From: Cyathus striatus
Lineage: Eukaryota; Basidiomycota; Agaricomycetes; Agaricales; Nidulariaceae
NCBI GenBank assembly: GCA_025738555.1
Contig: JAOVFP010000005.1
Coordinates: 5,642,001-5,706,000, forward strand
Direction: 5' to 3'
Length of the DNA stretch: 64,000 nucleotides
Positions 24,683 to 35,178 of the stretch are shown here, piece by piece; positions within the stretch are counted from its first letter, which is position 1, and each line of letters opens with the position of its first letter. Position numbers and translations under genes: made by a program. The notes under the pieces are model-generated. The model saw only the letters and a list, made by a program, of their open reading frames with translations, had not been told where the DNA came from and did no database searches.

Positions 24683-25111
24683 CTAAAGTCCACAGAATGA
24701 GTTAGCCACTTGCACGGCAGTAACGTCAATTCTCCCGATGGAAACAGCTTGGTTTCCAGTCAGCTCATTCATAGCCGCCCTCGCGATATTGAACCCCGTT
24801 CTAGCATGATCAATAGCCAGCATGCTGATGCTCTTGTTTTTTCCCTCGTCGTTGGTATATGATAAGCTCCAGCAAGTGCCACAGCTGGGTGATCCGTAGC
24901 CCGCGACTGCACTTGCAGCGCCGATGTGGGGGAATCGAGGTAGGTCGCCGAACGTTTTAAATCCGTGGGTGAGCATGCCATGTGGCCCATCGGAGCAGGC
25001 AACAGTGGCGAGAGAGCCTCCGGGATTGTCGTATGTCTCATCGTAGGCAACGGTCACTGCAGTGGCAGAGATGAAGAAGGCGAATACAGGGAGAAAAGCA
25101 GCAAATTTCAT
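24683..25111 (-). CDS. Cerato-platanin family secreted protein
   Basis: Small secreted double-psi beta-barrel protein. Family members bind chitin-like polymers, loosen wall material, self-assemble at surfaces and can be recognised by plants. A single exon of 142 residues opens with a signal peptide (MKFAAFLPVFAFFISATAVT). The mature part starts with the family pattern VAYDETYDN, then VACSDGPHGM, FPHIGAA, SPSCGTCWSLSY and a terminal VANSFCGL. The four expected cysteines are all present. Length and the absence of introns are within what the family shows. A TATA-like element (about 25155-25166, minus strand) sits 45-55 bases before the ATG. The gene is intact. Confidence 0.93.
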   Translation of the reverse strand: MKFAAFLPVFAFFISATAVTVAYDETYDNPGGSLATVACSDGPHGMLTHGFKTFGDLPRFPHIGAASAVAGYGSPSCGTCWSLSYTNDEGKNKSISMLAIDHARTGFNIARAAMNELTGNQAVSIGRIDVTAVQVANSFCGL

Positions 25112-25154
25112 GGTTGGTGAAGACGAACTTTGGGCCTTCCTTTTCGAAGGTGCG

Positions 25155-25166
25155 GGTTATATATGT
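25155..25166 (-). promoter_or_regulatory. TATA element of the cerato-platanin gene
   Basis: Minus-strand ATATATAACC, about 45-55 bases upstream of the cerato-platanin start codon at 25111. This is the usual position of a TATA box in a highly expressed fungal secreted-protein gene with a short 5' leader. Confidence 0.45.
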
Positions 25167-25579
25167 GCTGGTAGGTGTGGCACGTCTACGAATGGGGAGC
25201 TTCGCAGAGGTGAGATCCGCTTGATATTCAACATTACGTCTAATTTCTAGTGCTTCTTAGCAACGGTTAATCTTCTGAAAGTGGCCAATCAGAGTGAGGA
25301 AGTTGGCATGGCTGTAGACAGAAGACGTAGACCAAATGACAACATTAATAGGTGAAGTTATTAAAGAAGTGTGACATGGAGTTAGCGAGCTTACAACGAA
25401 GTTGCAGAATTCGTATGCATTCGGCAAGTTCGAGAAATTGGGACCAATGAGAAAACTGAAGAGAACCAGCGGGAGACGCGTTAGACGTTAAACCGACAAA
25501 CGATGGCTTACCACCGCCGGGCCTGAGTCTGTAGGGAAAAGCCTTTCAACCTTCTTCGCGCGCCAGATCTAGCAGATGC

Positions 25580-25879
25580 AACTACAGCTCCAAGATCAAC
25601 GCCTTTCCGAAGCTCGAGCCCAGTGCAATCATCCCAAAACTTTTGTCACGATTGAAGGAAGCCAATTATTGGAACGACGTTTGTAACATCCATGTAGCAA
25701 CATTTGTCTCCCAGCAGGGTTTTAGAAACTGAGTACGAGCGCCTTATTCGCTTGGAGTTACCATTCGAAAATACAACTCTAAAAGAAGCGCTCTGTATGA
25801 GTAGGCTATGGGAACGGACACATTTTTCGTCACTCTCGTAGCTTGAGTTACAGTGCTTGAATAGTGCTGGAGAATACAT
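25580..25879 (-). pseudogene. Truncated copy of the 3' end of the adjacent F-box gene
   Basis: Read on the minus strand, about 25650-25595 encodes FGMIALGSSFGKALILEL followed by a stop. This closely matches LGMIALGSSFGRVVILQL-stop, which ends the F-box gene at 26098. A weaker match upstream aligns GDKCCYMDVTNV with EDKKCCCTNVTRG of that gene. No F-box, promoter or start is present, and the upstream part (from 25879) diverges quickly. This is best read as a partial tandem duplicate left behind by a local duplication and degraded since. Confidence 0.65.
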
Positions 25880-26097
25880 GGCACTTACTCGATACCAGAC
25901 GCATATAAATTAAGATACAAGCACTACAAAAACAAAGCATTAGCTTAGCTACAACAAGACCACGTAAAAAGTGCTAAAAAATATCCTTTGTTTCGCAATG
26001 ATATGCACTCCATTAAGTATTGTACAGCTTGACATATAATATCTACAAATTACATACCATCCAAGGGTTCAACTCATTTACACTTCTTCACTGGCAC

Positions 26098-27778
26098 CTA
26101 CAGCTGCAAAATCACAACCCTCCCAAAACTCGAACCAAGAGCAATCATTCCAAGACTCTCGTCATAATCCAACGATGTCCAGTTGTTCAAATCATTGGAC
26201 CGAATCCTATGCCCCCTCGTCACATTCGTACAGCAGCACTTTTTGTCCTCGCCTGAATCAACAGGATTAGAATTAAGCGAGCCTGGAAAGACAGCCGCGA
26301 CAAGACATTCATGCGCATTAATGGAAGGAGGGGCTGGAAGTGGATAAGTTTCGTCTGCCCATAGAGTCCCCGTATTGCGCGTTCTTTGGGTTGGACCCAG
26401 ACGGCCGTCCCAAATTTTCCGAGGATCATGTCTGTGCATCTGAGGGAGCCTCGGAGGGAGTGAACTTGGTTAACTTTGATGGGCGGGAAGATGTATGGCG
26501 GGGTGGAGGGAGGTGAGGGAGTGTTTCGTCTGATGTGCTTTCTGAGAAGTGAGGGTTCGGAGGAAATGTGTAGAGCTCAACGTTGTGCATGTCGGAGGAC
26601 CATGGGTCGTCGCTCTCTGATCGGACCAACATTGCTATTGGTGGATATGATGCGCTGGTGTCGACCTGACATGGGATTATAAAAGGACAGATGGCCGCTG
26701 ATACGCCGTCTACCCATCCAAAGGAATGTTGAACTAACGGCTCATAGCACTGTGGTGGTTCTTTACGATCCTTCAGAACGGGGTATGGGAATAAGTTTAC
26801 TGAACGCGCTCGAACGACAAGAACGCTTTGGTGTGCGAAGATAACCTGTATACAGTGATCAGTCTAGGAATGATGGCAGTTAGAACTTAGGCCTCAGCGT
26901 ATATACAGAAAATATTACCTTCCACATCTGATCGTCTTCTTGCTTCTGATCTAATATCGCGTATGTGCTGTGCTTCCAATTCCAGATCGCAGTCTGAGAC
27001 ATTTCATCGCTGACGGCAATAAGATCCCCTTGAAGAGTAATCGGTCGGAAATTCGTCTTGACTGATGTTATAGACTCGAGAGAAACTGTATCATCATCTT
27101 CGAAACGCAAGGCCAATAGTTCTACGGTATAATTCCTTAAAAACGTTAGAAAATAGAGTAAGCAAACATGAAAAGCCAACATACTCATCCTTGAGCATCG
27201 AGATCGCGACCGTCGCCTCTGAGTACGGGTCAGAATTCAGACAGAACCCACTGAAGATAGCACCACGGGGTGACCATTCGCAGCAGCGCTTGGGAGGGAT
27301 TCTCGTTATATCCCATATAGTGACCGCGGACCAAACAGCTTTCGAGATCGTAAGAAGTAAGTGGTCACGGCCAGGTACGAAGCGCACGTCCGATACAGAC
27401 GTGCTAGCGGTAGCGTCAATGGATATCGATTTCTTGGGTATACATATCCCAGACAACCAGTCTCGTGCTAAACGATATGCACGACATGTCCTGCGCTCCA
27501 GTTCCGAAACCCGCATCTTCTCCAGCGGAATATCTGGGAAAGGGTAGCCTTGGCCAAGATATGGTATTTGCAAGCGTTGGTCCATACGATCCGAAGCGCA
27601 GAGACCTCTAGCATCCGTTTACATGTCTAAATTTCTGGGGTTACGACTCCAGACGGGAAGACACGCAGTACTAGGATACGACTCTCACCTGTCTCAAGGA
27701 GAGAATATCAGGTGGTTTAAGGTAAGAGAATATGTCGACCAAAACGTCGTTGTCAGCTTGTCCGAAGTATTCCCCCAT
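26098..27778 (-). CDS. F-box protein, frame-broken
   Basis: F-box proteins link substrates to SCF ubiquitin ligases; the substrate here is unknown. Four exons: 27778-27689, 27626-27185, 27135-26919 and 26845-26098. The F-box is at the N-terminus (DNDVLVDIFSYLKPPDILSL, continuing LRQTCKRMLEVSALRIVWTN), spanning the first intron. The remainder resembles the beta-propeller-like C-terminal half of basidiomycete F-box proteins (WSAVTIWDI, FEDDDTVSL, SQTAIWNW) and ends GMIALGSSFGRVVILQL. Three frame breaks are needed: near 27545 (a GG run), 26466 and 26373, each looking like one missing base. Exon borders are canonical. A fragment duplicate of its 3' end lies at 25580-25879. The gene is divergent from the DOPA dioxygenase. 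Confidence 0.75.
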
Positions 27779-28448
27779 TCCAGCTCATTTCCTTTGGTAG
27801 ATTTCTGGCTTTTGTTACGCTACCATGTAAGATGGACGTTGGCTAGATGAGAGATTGCGCAGTTGTCGACACCGAGTACGATGACTTCAGCTGCCCAACT
27901 TGGGCTTGGTCTGAAAATGGAGCGGGGACAGCGGAGTTGATCTCCGGTCCTGTCTCCGGTCCGGTTTAACACTCCGAAGGACCGAATCGTAATTTTTGCT
28001 TTCAAGTTTCCAATTTACAATTTCAATTACTTATGTCCTTCCACTCAGGATCATGCCGTCGCGCTAGTTCGGATACTCTCGCTTTTCTTTAAGCAGTAAC
28101 ATTGGAGCTATCTGCTCTACACCAGCTTACTGTAAATTTGGCATACCCATGCGCGACCGCCGTTATTACGGGGGGTCTGGCGTCTGAAGTTTAAAGATCT
28201 GACCTTAAGTCTGTTCGACCACTATAAAGCAACCGAAGTTTCAACCTTACAGTGACTGAGCCTGTTCCTTCCCTCTTCGAGTTCTCTCCCTTCATACTTT
28301 AACTGTAATTTAAGGTGGAAGCAGCCTGTGAAACCAAATTGCGACATAGTAAGAATAATCACAGCATTTGGACGTATCGTAACCGAATTAGAAGGAGTAA
28401 GTAATCCATACTAAGGTTCTCTGAGACAAATCATCGCACTCGACCATC
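27779..28448. promoter_or_regulatory. Divergent intergenic region, F-box/DOPA dioxygenase
   Basis: 670 bases with no supported gene. A short inverted GGACAGCGGAG/CTCCGGTCCTGTCTCCGG patch lies around 27925-27965. No clear TATA box is seen for either gene. Confidence 0.35.
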
Positions 28449-29443
28449 ATGTCGCCTCCTACTGATTTGAAGTATGTCGTCGACTCTGAGATCAAGTAAG
28501 TTCTCTTGCTCGTCATCGACCCTCTTCGATCATTCTGATTATGACGTTGATGTTGTTAGGGAATGGCATTTCCGTGAGTTGTTCAACAAATATAAACTAC
28601 ACCGAACTTGCACCGAACTTGTCTTCTGACGACTTTCAGACATTTACTTCAAACAACGCAACAAAGACGAACACCGTGAAGCTCTAGAGCTACGAGATGC
28701 TGTCCTCCGTCTGCGAAGAGATGGCGCCTTTGTCGCTGTGCCCCTATTCCGTGTAAACACAGACCCCATTGGACCCCACCCAATCGGTGCGTCCTCTGGC
28801 TCCAGAGATCCACCCAACCCAAAAGTACCAATCGCATACTTACGTTATAAACAGGCTCGTACGAAATCTGGGTACCATCAGAGACATTCGCATCAGTCTT
28901 CTCATACCTATGCCTGAACAGAGGAAATCTCAGGTACTTGCACTCCTATAACCCCACTAAAAGTCGCAGCTAGACTTACCGAACCTATGAAGTATTCTAG
29001 TCCATCCATTAACAAGGGAACAAGTGCGTGTTCTTCATACTTGACCTATCTGATCGAAAGCTTATCAGACTGAACTTACAGCGCGCGTGAGTTCCTCTCT
29101 TGCCGGATTTCTATCAAGTTCTATTAGGATCTACTGCTAAAGAGGTTGAATAGAGACCATGAAGTGAGAAATGCCTGGATTGGACCTTCGTTCCCTCTGG
29201 ACCTTTCGACTCTTCCGTTGAGAAGCGACGAGGTTCCGCTTCAGTATCCCATTCTCAGTTACGTTTCATTTGTTGTCTATTTACAAAGTTGAAACTGACA
29301 TACTGCTTACAGAATTAGGTTACTCGTCCAAAGCACCTCAATTAAGCCTCGAAGAACGCCTAAAACTAGGTAGCAAGATCGAAGAACTTCTCGAGAAGGA
29401 CGAGGAAGCTGCCAAAGCACCGGCACGAGACCTTCTGGACTAA
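28449..29443 (+). CDS. DOPA 4,5-dioxygenase family protein
   Basis: Family of small extradiol dioxygenases. The Amanita member opens the ring of DOPA toward betalain-type pigments, but most fungal members have untested substrates. Eight exons (28449-28495, 28560-28573, 28640-28786, 28855-28933, 28993-29023, 29082-29086, 29154-29257, 29313-29443) give exactly 185 residues. Landmarks: IKEWHFHIYFKQRN at the N-terminus, LRLRRDGAFVAVPLFRVN, GPHPIGSYEIWVP, SYLCLNRG, ILVHPLTREQ, DHEVRNAWIGPSFPLD and GYSSKAPQLSLEERL. The conserved histidines of HFHIYF, GPHP and VHPLT are present. Two exons are tiny, 14 bases and 5 bases (CGCGC). The 5-base exon is required to keep frame and gives the expected REQRADHEV junction. 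The gene is convergent with PRPP synthetase. Confidence 0.88.
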
Positions 29444-29651
29444 ATCAGCACACGACCAGAAAGGACTGGAACTAACAAATATATCATTTTGGGAATAAAA
29501 ACTATGCAAATGCTCTATATCTAAGCAAATAGTTTTGTATTGTCTATCTTGTTTGAAAAAGGAATAAGGTAGAGATAGATATGTATATTCAGTCAGATAG
29601 CGTGCAAATCTGTCCGTGGTGCTTCTTTAAATACCTTCATCTTTACTTAGA

Positions 29652-30962
29652 TTACAGCACAGCAACATTCGAAGTCTCCTCCCATTCTCCAAACAACAAG
29701 CTAATACTCTCTCCATTGTGAGTGCGGCGAATGCTCTCTGCGATCACAGGGCTAATGTCGATAGTCAACAACTTGGGAAGCTCAGCCTTATGACGAGTTT
29801 GTGGGACGGTGTTGGTCACGATGAGCTGTTCAATTGGAAGCTCGCTAAGCGCTGCGAGGTTGGCTTCGGCGAGAAGACCTGGGAAAAAATATTAATATTT
29901 TACCCATGAAAGCATGTGGTGTGAGCTGACCATGAGAAATGAGCGCGTAGATGGACTTAGCGCCTGCGCTCACGAGAGTGCGAGCGGCAAGGGAAAGGGT
30001 GTTTCCGGTGTCGATCATGTCATCGAGAAGGATAGCCACCTGAACATGTACAAGCGTTAAAGGGTCGTTTGAGATGGTGGGTAAGATAAAAGATCAATTA
30101 CCTTGTCTTTTACATTCCCAACGAGGAGCTCCATACGTTCCTTATGTTCTGGATTCTGTATGTCCCGTTTGCGATTAATCAGGGCAAACTCCAAACCCAA
30201 CTTGTCGGCCATTGCTGTCACACTGAAGCGCAGAAAGGAAGGTAAGAACCGGCGGTCATCGACATCCACAGAGATCGGAATACTCGCCGCTTGGCACCAC
30301 CTGCATCGGGACTGACCACAATAGCGTTCTGCCAGTCGGGTATCTGACGCTTGATATAGCCAATCATCAAGGGTTCCGACCACAAGTTGTCCACGGGAAT
30401 ATCGAAGAAGCCCTGAATCTGACTCGCATGGAGGTCCATGGTGATGACATGATCACACCCAGCCACTGTCAGCATATTAGCAACAAGCTTCGCAGTAATT
30501 GGCGCTCTCGACTTGTTCTTCTTGTCCATCCTCGCATAGGGGAAGCAAGGAATAACAGCGGTAATGCGCTTGGCGGACGCCATCTTGCACGCCGACACGA
30601 GGATGAGGAGTTCCATGAGGTTGTCGTCGACATTTTCGCAGCCGGTCTGGATGATGAAGACGTCTTCTTCGCGGACGGATTCGGAGATTTTGACGTTCGT
30701 TTCGCCGTTGGAGAATTTTTTGACGGTGGTGGGTACAAGAGGTACATTAAGTCTAGGAGCGGAAGCAGACGTGACGTGAATCACTAGTCCGTTGGACCGC
30801 ACTTGGCTTGCGATTCATAGAGCTAGCTCACCGCTCGGCCACTGCTTGGGCGAGCTCGGGGTGACTGTTCCCTAAAGCAAGAGCTGTGTGAGTTGGCAGC
30901 TCGTGGTTCAGAGCGATGAACAACATACCCGTAAGAATTCGAATAGAGTTATTGTGATACAT
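29652..30962 (-). CDS. PRS: Ribose-phosphate pyrophosphokinase (PRPP synthetase)
   Basis: Makes phosphoribosyl pyrophosphate from ribose 5-phosphate and ATP for purine, pyrimidine, histidine, tryptophan and NAD synthesis; cytosolic. Six exons (30962-30929, 30872-30833, 30752-30288, 30222-30102, 30039-29931, 29878-29652) give 331 residues, normal for the family. Landmarks: [92 protein letters not shown] and the PRPP-binding loop [13 protein letters not shown]. The third intron (30287-30223) keeps the frame only if it starts with GC (donor GCGAGT), so it is either a GC-AG intron or a base change. All other introns are GT-AG. Confidence 0.93.
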
Positions 30963-31341
30963 TGCAAGAGATTGAGTGAGAAGAATAAAAATGAGGAGGA
31001 AAGATAATAAAATGCTATTGCATGAAATGAAGGGAGAAAAGATGGGGAAAAGGAATAGGTGTAGAGGAAGAAAAGAAAGAAAACGTCAGAAGCTTCGAGG
31101 TCTTATAATTCCAAAAATTGCGATCGCTTCTGATCGAATAGATCATTGGTCACGTGTCTCATTCCTCCATTTGTTTACCGCTCTCAAACAACTCCCACAG
31201 CCACCGAGCGATGCGATTGGCTTCCCGCCTTAAATTCTGATACTTGCCTTCCCTGCAATGCCACAGAAGCTCATAAACGTGCATCTCAGTCTAATTCTGT
31301 CAGCAATATCATTGGCTTCTGCCATCCTCAAAATCAACCCA
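30963..31341. other. Intergenic, PRPP synthetase promoter
   Basis: 379 bases between the PRPP synthetase start (30962) and the glutamate 5-kinase stop (31342), both on the minus strand. Purine-rich on the plus strand (AAAGAAAGAAAACG, about 31070-31085), which means pyrimidine-rich just upstream of the PRPP synthetase start. No gene is seen. Confidence 0.35.
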
Positions 31342-33123
31342 TCACGAAGGTGTTACACGTATAGTAATGTTCTCGACCACATATTCAGAGTCTGCATAGC
31401 CCAGTATCTGGGGCAGCTGTGAACTGTTATAGACAAGTAAATGAATATCATCTCATAGCCAATGACAGACGAAAGAGAGAAAAGACATACCTCTTGAGCC
31501 CCTTCACGCGCGAAATCTGCGCAGAATGGTAATTCGCAAGACCCCGACCAACCTCCACAACATCCGCCTCCGAAAACTCCTCATTCACAGGCACTTCCGC
31601 AGGCGTGACCGTACCCGACAACACCGGGGTCTGAACATACCCCTGCGCCGTATTCTCTAAAGCGTTAGCATAAGCCTGTCTCTCCTTCTCTTCTTCCTGT
31701 CTCTCCTTTCCTTCTCCGCACTACCTCCATGTTCGACCTTCTTCCTGACGCAGATCCGTACAGCCTGTCCGGCACCGAAGGCGCCTATCACGCCCACCAC
31801 GCCAGCTGCTAGTAGCCGCCCCCCTGACTCCCTCTTCGATAGGACATGGTGTGCGCCAGCATCAATGACCACGCTTCCTGATGGGAAGAGCGTATGGCTA
31901 GTCCAAGACTTGAGGTCACGCATCGGGGTCGGCGATGCGGTGAACACCGTATGTGGTGGCCTAAGAACATCCGAGCGCGGAGCAGAACTCAATGGAGACT
32001 CGGCCTTGTGATGAGTAGGACTACCTCTCCCCGACAAAGGTTCGGGAGCATCAGGCGACGAAGAATGCGAATCCTGAGCATGATAATTGATAATATCAAA
32101 TATATTCTGCGGACGCTTGCTAGAAGTGATGATCGTAGTCACTCCAGCGGCGGTGGCAATCTCAGCAGCAATAAGCTTCGTTTCCATTCCACCCGTGCCG
32201 AGGCTAGAACCTAATGTCGTAGTGCTCACTGCGTAAATGTCGGTGAATCAAGGTCACACATGTTAATAGAAATAAAAATACCTTCGGCCCGGATGGCAGA
32301 TATTGAATTGACCACTTCGATTTGTTTTGCATTGGGGTCTTCTCGGGGATTTGAGGTGTAGAGACCATCGACGTCTGTCAAGAGGAAGAGGTAGTCGGCA
32401 TGGATCATGGAGCTTGTTATTGCCGATAATGTGTCGTTGTCTCCGAATTTAATTTCCTAGAATCGTTCTATTAGCGAGAGGTATCGACCGACAGAACAGT
32501 AATGAATACTCACGCTGACGGATACGGTATCATTTTCATTCACAATAGGAACAACACCCATGTTCAGGAGCTCCTTGAAGGTGTTCACAGCGTTCAGGTA
32601 TCTTGTACGCTGTCATGTTAAACCATCAGCCATCAATGAAAGGATGTCAGAAGGCAATCGCACATCGGAAATATCACCCCTCGTCAGCAGAACCTGGGCA
32701 ATAGGCTGCTCAACCTGTCCAAATAGGTTGTCCCAGAGAGCAATCAACCGTCCTTGACCGATCGCCGCGAGAGCCTAACACCTTAGCCTTAGTCGAACGC
32801 GTTAATGGCACTGTAAACTTACCTGTTTCCCTGATAAACTCTTCGGTCTACTCGCCATATCCATCCTTTTTAATCCAACGCCGATAGCGCCAGAACTGAC
32901 GAGAACGACTTTGTGCCCTTCGCTACGAAGCTGCACTACCGTCTCTACCACGGAAGAGAGTGTCGAAAGGAGGGGCTGATGTGTTGTTTCATGAACGATA
33001 GATGAGGTTCCTATGTGAAGTAACGACAATGATAAGTACACGCGAAGAGAATTGCCGAAGCTGGGTCCACGAACCCAGTTTGATAACGATGGTACATGGA
33101 GGGCCGTGTCGTGCGTGCGTCAT
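31342..33123 (-). CDS. PRO1: Glutamate 5-kinase
   Basis: Phosphorylates glutamate in the first step of proline synthesis; cytosolic. Seven exons (33123-33075, 33010-32823, 32774-32664, 32609-32514, 32456-32282, 32228-31491, 31423-31342) code for about 479 residues once one missing base near 31720 is allowed for. The amino-acid kinase domain shows [82 protein letters not shown] and [18 protein letters not shown]-terminal PUA-like domain follows ([46 protein letters not shown]), separated by a Ser/Pro-rich linker. The frame break lies in a purine-rich run (GAGAAGGAAAGGAGAGAC) where a dropped base is easy. All introns are GT-AG. Confidence 0.9.
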
Positions 33124-33814
33124 GATATACAATGCTGAGGGTTGAATGGTGCTGATGATACAGATATGTAGAAGAGGCCGTTTGCTTCCGCGTTGTTTAA
33201 ATGAGTGAAATTGTTTTACAGCACTTCCCGGTTGATCGACCTCGGAATCAGATCGCGCCCTCCTCTGCGTGAGTCAAAGACTGCGCGCACGTCAAGTACG
33301 TACGGCGGTACACGCTGGTTGCACGTTGGTATACGTAGAGGCGTAAGCTGTGAACTTGAAATGGAGCTCAGGAGCCTAGCTAGTTTAGTGTCGTCACGTA
33401 TTCTACCTCTGGAAATAGATTTGGATAGATGGAAAATGAAGGGATATCTAGACGTGTTGACGATGGAAAATCGTACATATCAGCGGGAAGGAGAATAGCC
33501 GCGGTGTACAGAATCTGGACGTCGGTGTCCTTTTCCGATTCGCATCGATGTCCGATCGGTGGCGATGCACCTCAGATTATTATACCGGTCCGGTCTTCAG
33601 AGCTCTCAGCTGTCTCACTTCACAGATGTAAATCCTACGTACTGAGTACAAACATATCAGGCGTAAGAATTAGCTTCCGTAAAAATTTCCATGTATTTAA
33701 TAATAATTATCAATGTTAGAAATACATGCTTATGCTAGGCGTTCAAGTTGGGTAAACTTGCCAGCAACAGTAAGTACTAATACAAAGACTCAAATAGTTA
33801 AATCATAGAATAAT
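33124..33814. other. Intergenic, glutamate 5-kinase promoter
   Basis: 691 bases upstream of the glutamate 5-kinase start and downstream of the GH12 stop. Short plus-strand open frames (33205-33498, 33429-33719) show no splice structure or recognisable protein features. No other structure was seen. Confidence 0.4.
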
Positions 33815-35124
33815 TTACTGAGAAACAGCAAGGCTGTACGCGTTAGTAAGGAATGTAGCAGACCCTGCACACTTGTTAAGGAATTTTTTCAGGCGCGGAA
33901 AAAGGACGGTATTTACCAATGAATGGTTCCGTTCCGCTTGAGCTTGAACGAGATAATGGGAAGATGGAACACTTTGATTAGATGTGAGATAATCTAGAAA
34001 AAGATCTCGTCAGAAGGGGTAAATCGTCACTTCCGTAATTGTTACTGAGGAACGGCTTCAAGTCAGCGTTGAAATTCATGATTTCAGTAGGGGCGACGAA
34101 GGAAAAGACGGTCCAAGTCTTGACGGTTCCTTGGTAGAGCGTCCAGTCCACGTTGTTAACGCTAATGGACGTGTTAAATACTTCATAAGTTATATAAATT
34201 GAAATATAATATACCTTGCAGTGGCAATTACTTTACCCGCCGGAGTGGCACTGGATTTTACGAGTCTTCATAAAACGGCAACTTATTCAAAGCGAAATAG
34301 TACTTACTGTCCACGAGTGCTCAGCCAAACCATACTGTTAATAACAACCATTAATAATAACTTCCTATGCCAACTTACTACTTACATTTCATATGATGTG
34401 CTTGTAGCTGCACCTTGGGAGTTGCGATCGGTGGAAAGCCAAAGGTCATAAGATACATCAGCAACTAAATCCGAGGAAGAACTGGGATACTGCCAATCCC
34501 ATGCAGACGGAATCGAGCTAATATCTGAGAGCTGGTTTGGAATGCCGGATTTGAGGTCGAGGTTAGCATCTGCAGAATAAATATACCTATGCATAAACAC
34601 ATCACGGGCAGAAAGTTGTACGTACAGCTTTTCACGCTGTACTGACCTTCGAAAATAAACGTTAAAATGTGTTGACAACATTTGACTATGTCGACCTACC
34701 TCCAGTCCAATTGTAGTTCGTTTGCCAAGCTACACTGCCTGCATCGGCGGACTCAATTTGCTGAGTATTCTGCCATCCTGTGGATAATTATTATTCCTAT
34801 TCCGATAGTAAATGCAGTTAGGTTCTTACCGGTAGTGGCTGACGACATCCCCCACAAATTGTTCTCCAGGATATAATGGCTATTTGAATAGTTAGCTAAA
34901 TGAAATGCGAATTGGAAATAAGTAAGGTCACCCGTCCATCTAAAGTTAGTATAATGGGTTACTTTTCTTGCAGAATCGTCATAGAAAATACTGACCACAC
35001 GCGCACTAGATGTCTTATCACTCAAGACTTCATATCGAGGCGCAAGCTCAGCTATAGTAGGAATGGCAGTAATAGAGGTAATGTTAGCAGCCACAGAAAG
35101 AACGAGGAGTTTACCATATAACAT
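33815..35124 (-). CDS. Glycoside hydrolase family 12 endoglucanase/xyloglucanase, frame-broken
   Basis: Secreted retaining endo-beta-1,4-glucanase fold acting on cellulose or xyloglucan. Nine exons: 35124-34830, 34777-34700, 34646-34626, 34569-34386, 34334-34308, 34265-34215, 34161-34046, 33971-33917 and 33864-33815. Signal peptide MLYGKLLVLSVAANITSITA; an upstream in-frame ATG at 35142 is possible. GH12 landmarks: YILENNLWGMSSATTGWQ, SVAWQTNYNWTGG, YSVKSYANLDLKSG, ADVSYDLWLS, SYEIMVWLSTRG (nucleophile Glu in YEIMVWL), VDWTLYQG, WTVFSFVAP, FNADLKPFL and AGTEPFIGSATFLT (the GTEPF motif includes the acid/base Glu). Two one-base losses are needed, at the 34046 donor (AGGTAAC reduced to AGTAAC) and near 33935 (a G run), giving about 292 residues. 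A TATA-like TATATAAA lies about 46 bases upstream. Confidence 0.85.
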
Positions 35125-35167
35125 TGTGGAGAAAGCAAACAATGATCATCTTGTTTCCATCTTTCGA

Positions 35168-35178
35168 GGTTTATATAA
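35168..35178 (-). promoter_or_regulatory. TATA element of the GH12 gene
   Basis: Minus-strand GTTATATAAACC, about 45-55 bases upstream of the likely GH12 start at 35124. Confidence 0.45.

Noticed and set aside
30428..30787. Plus-strand open frame opposite PRPP synthetase
   Set aside because: Antisense shadow of a highly conserved coding exon.
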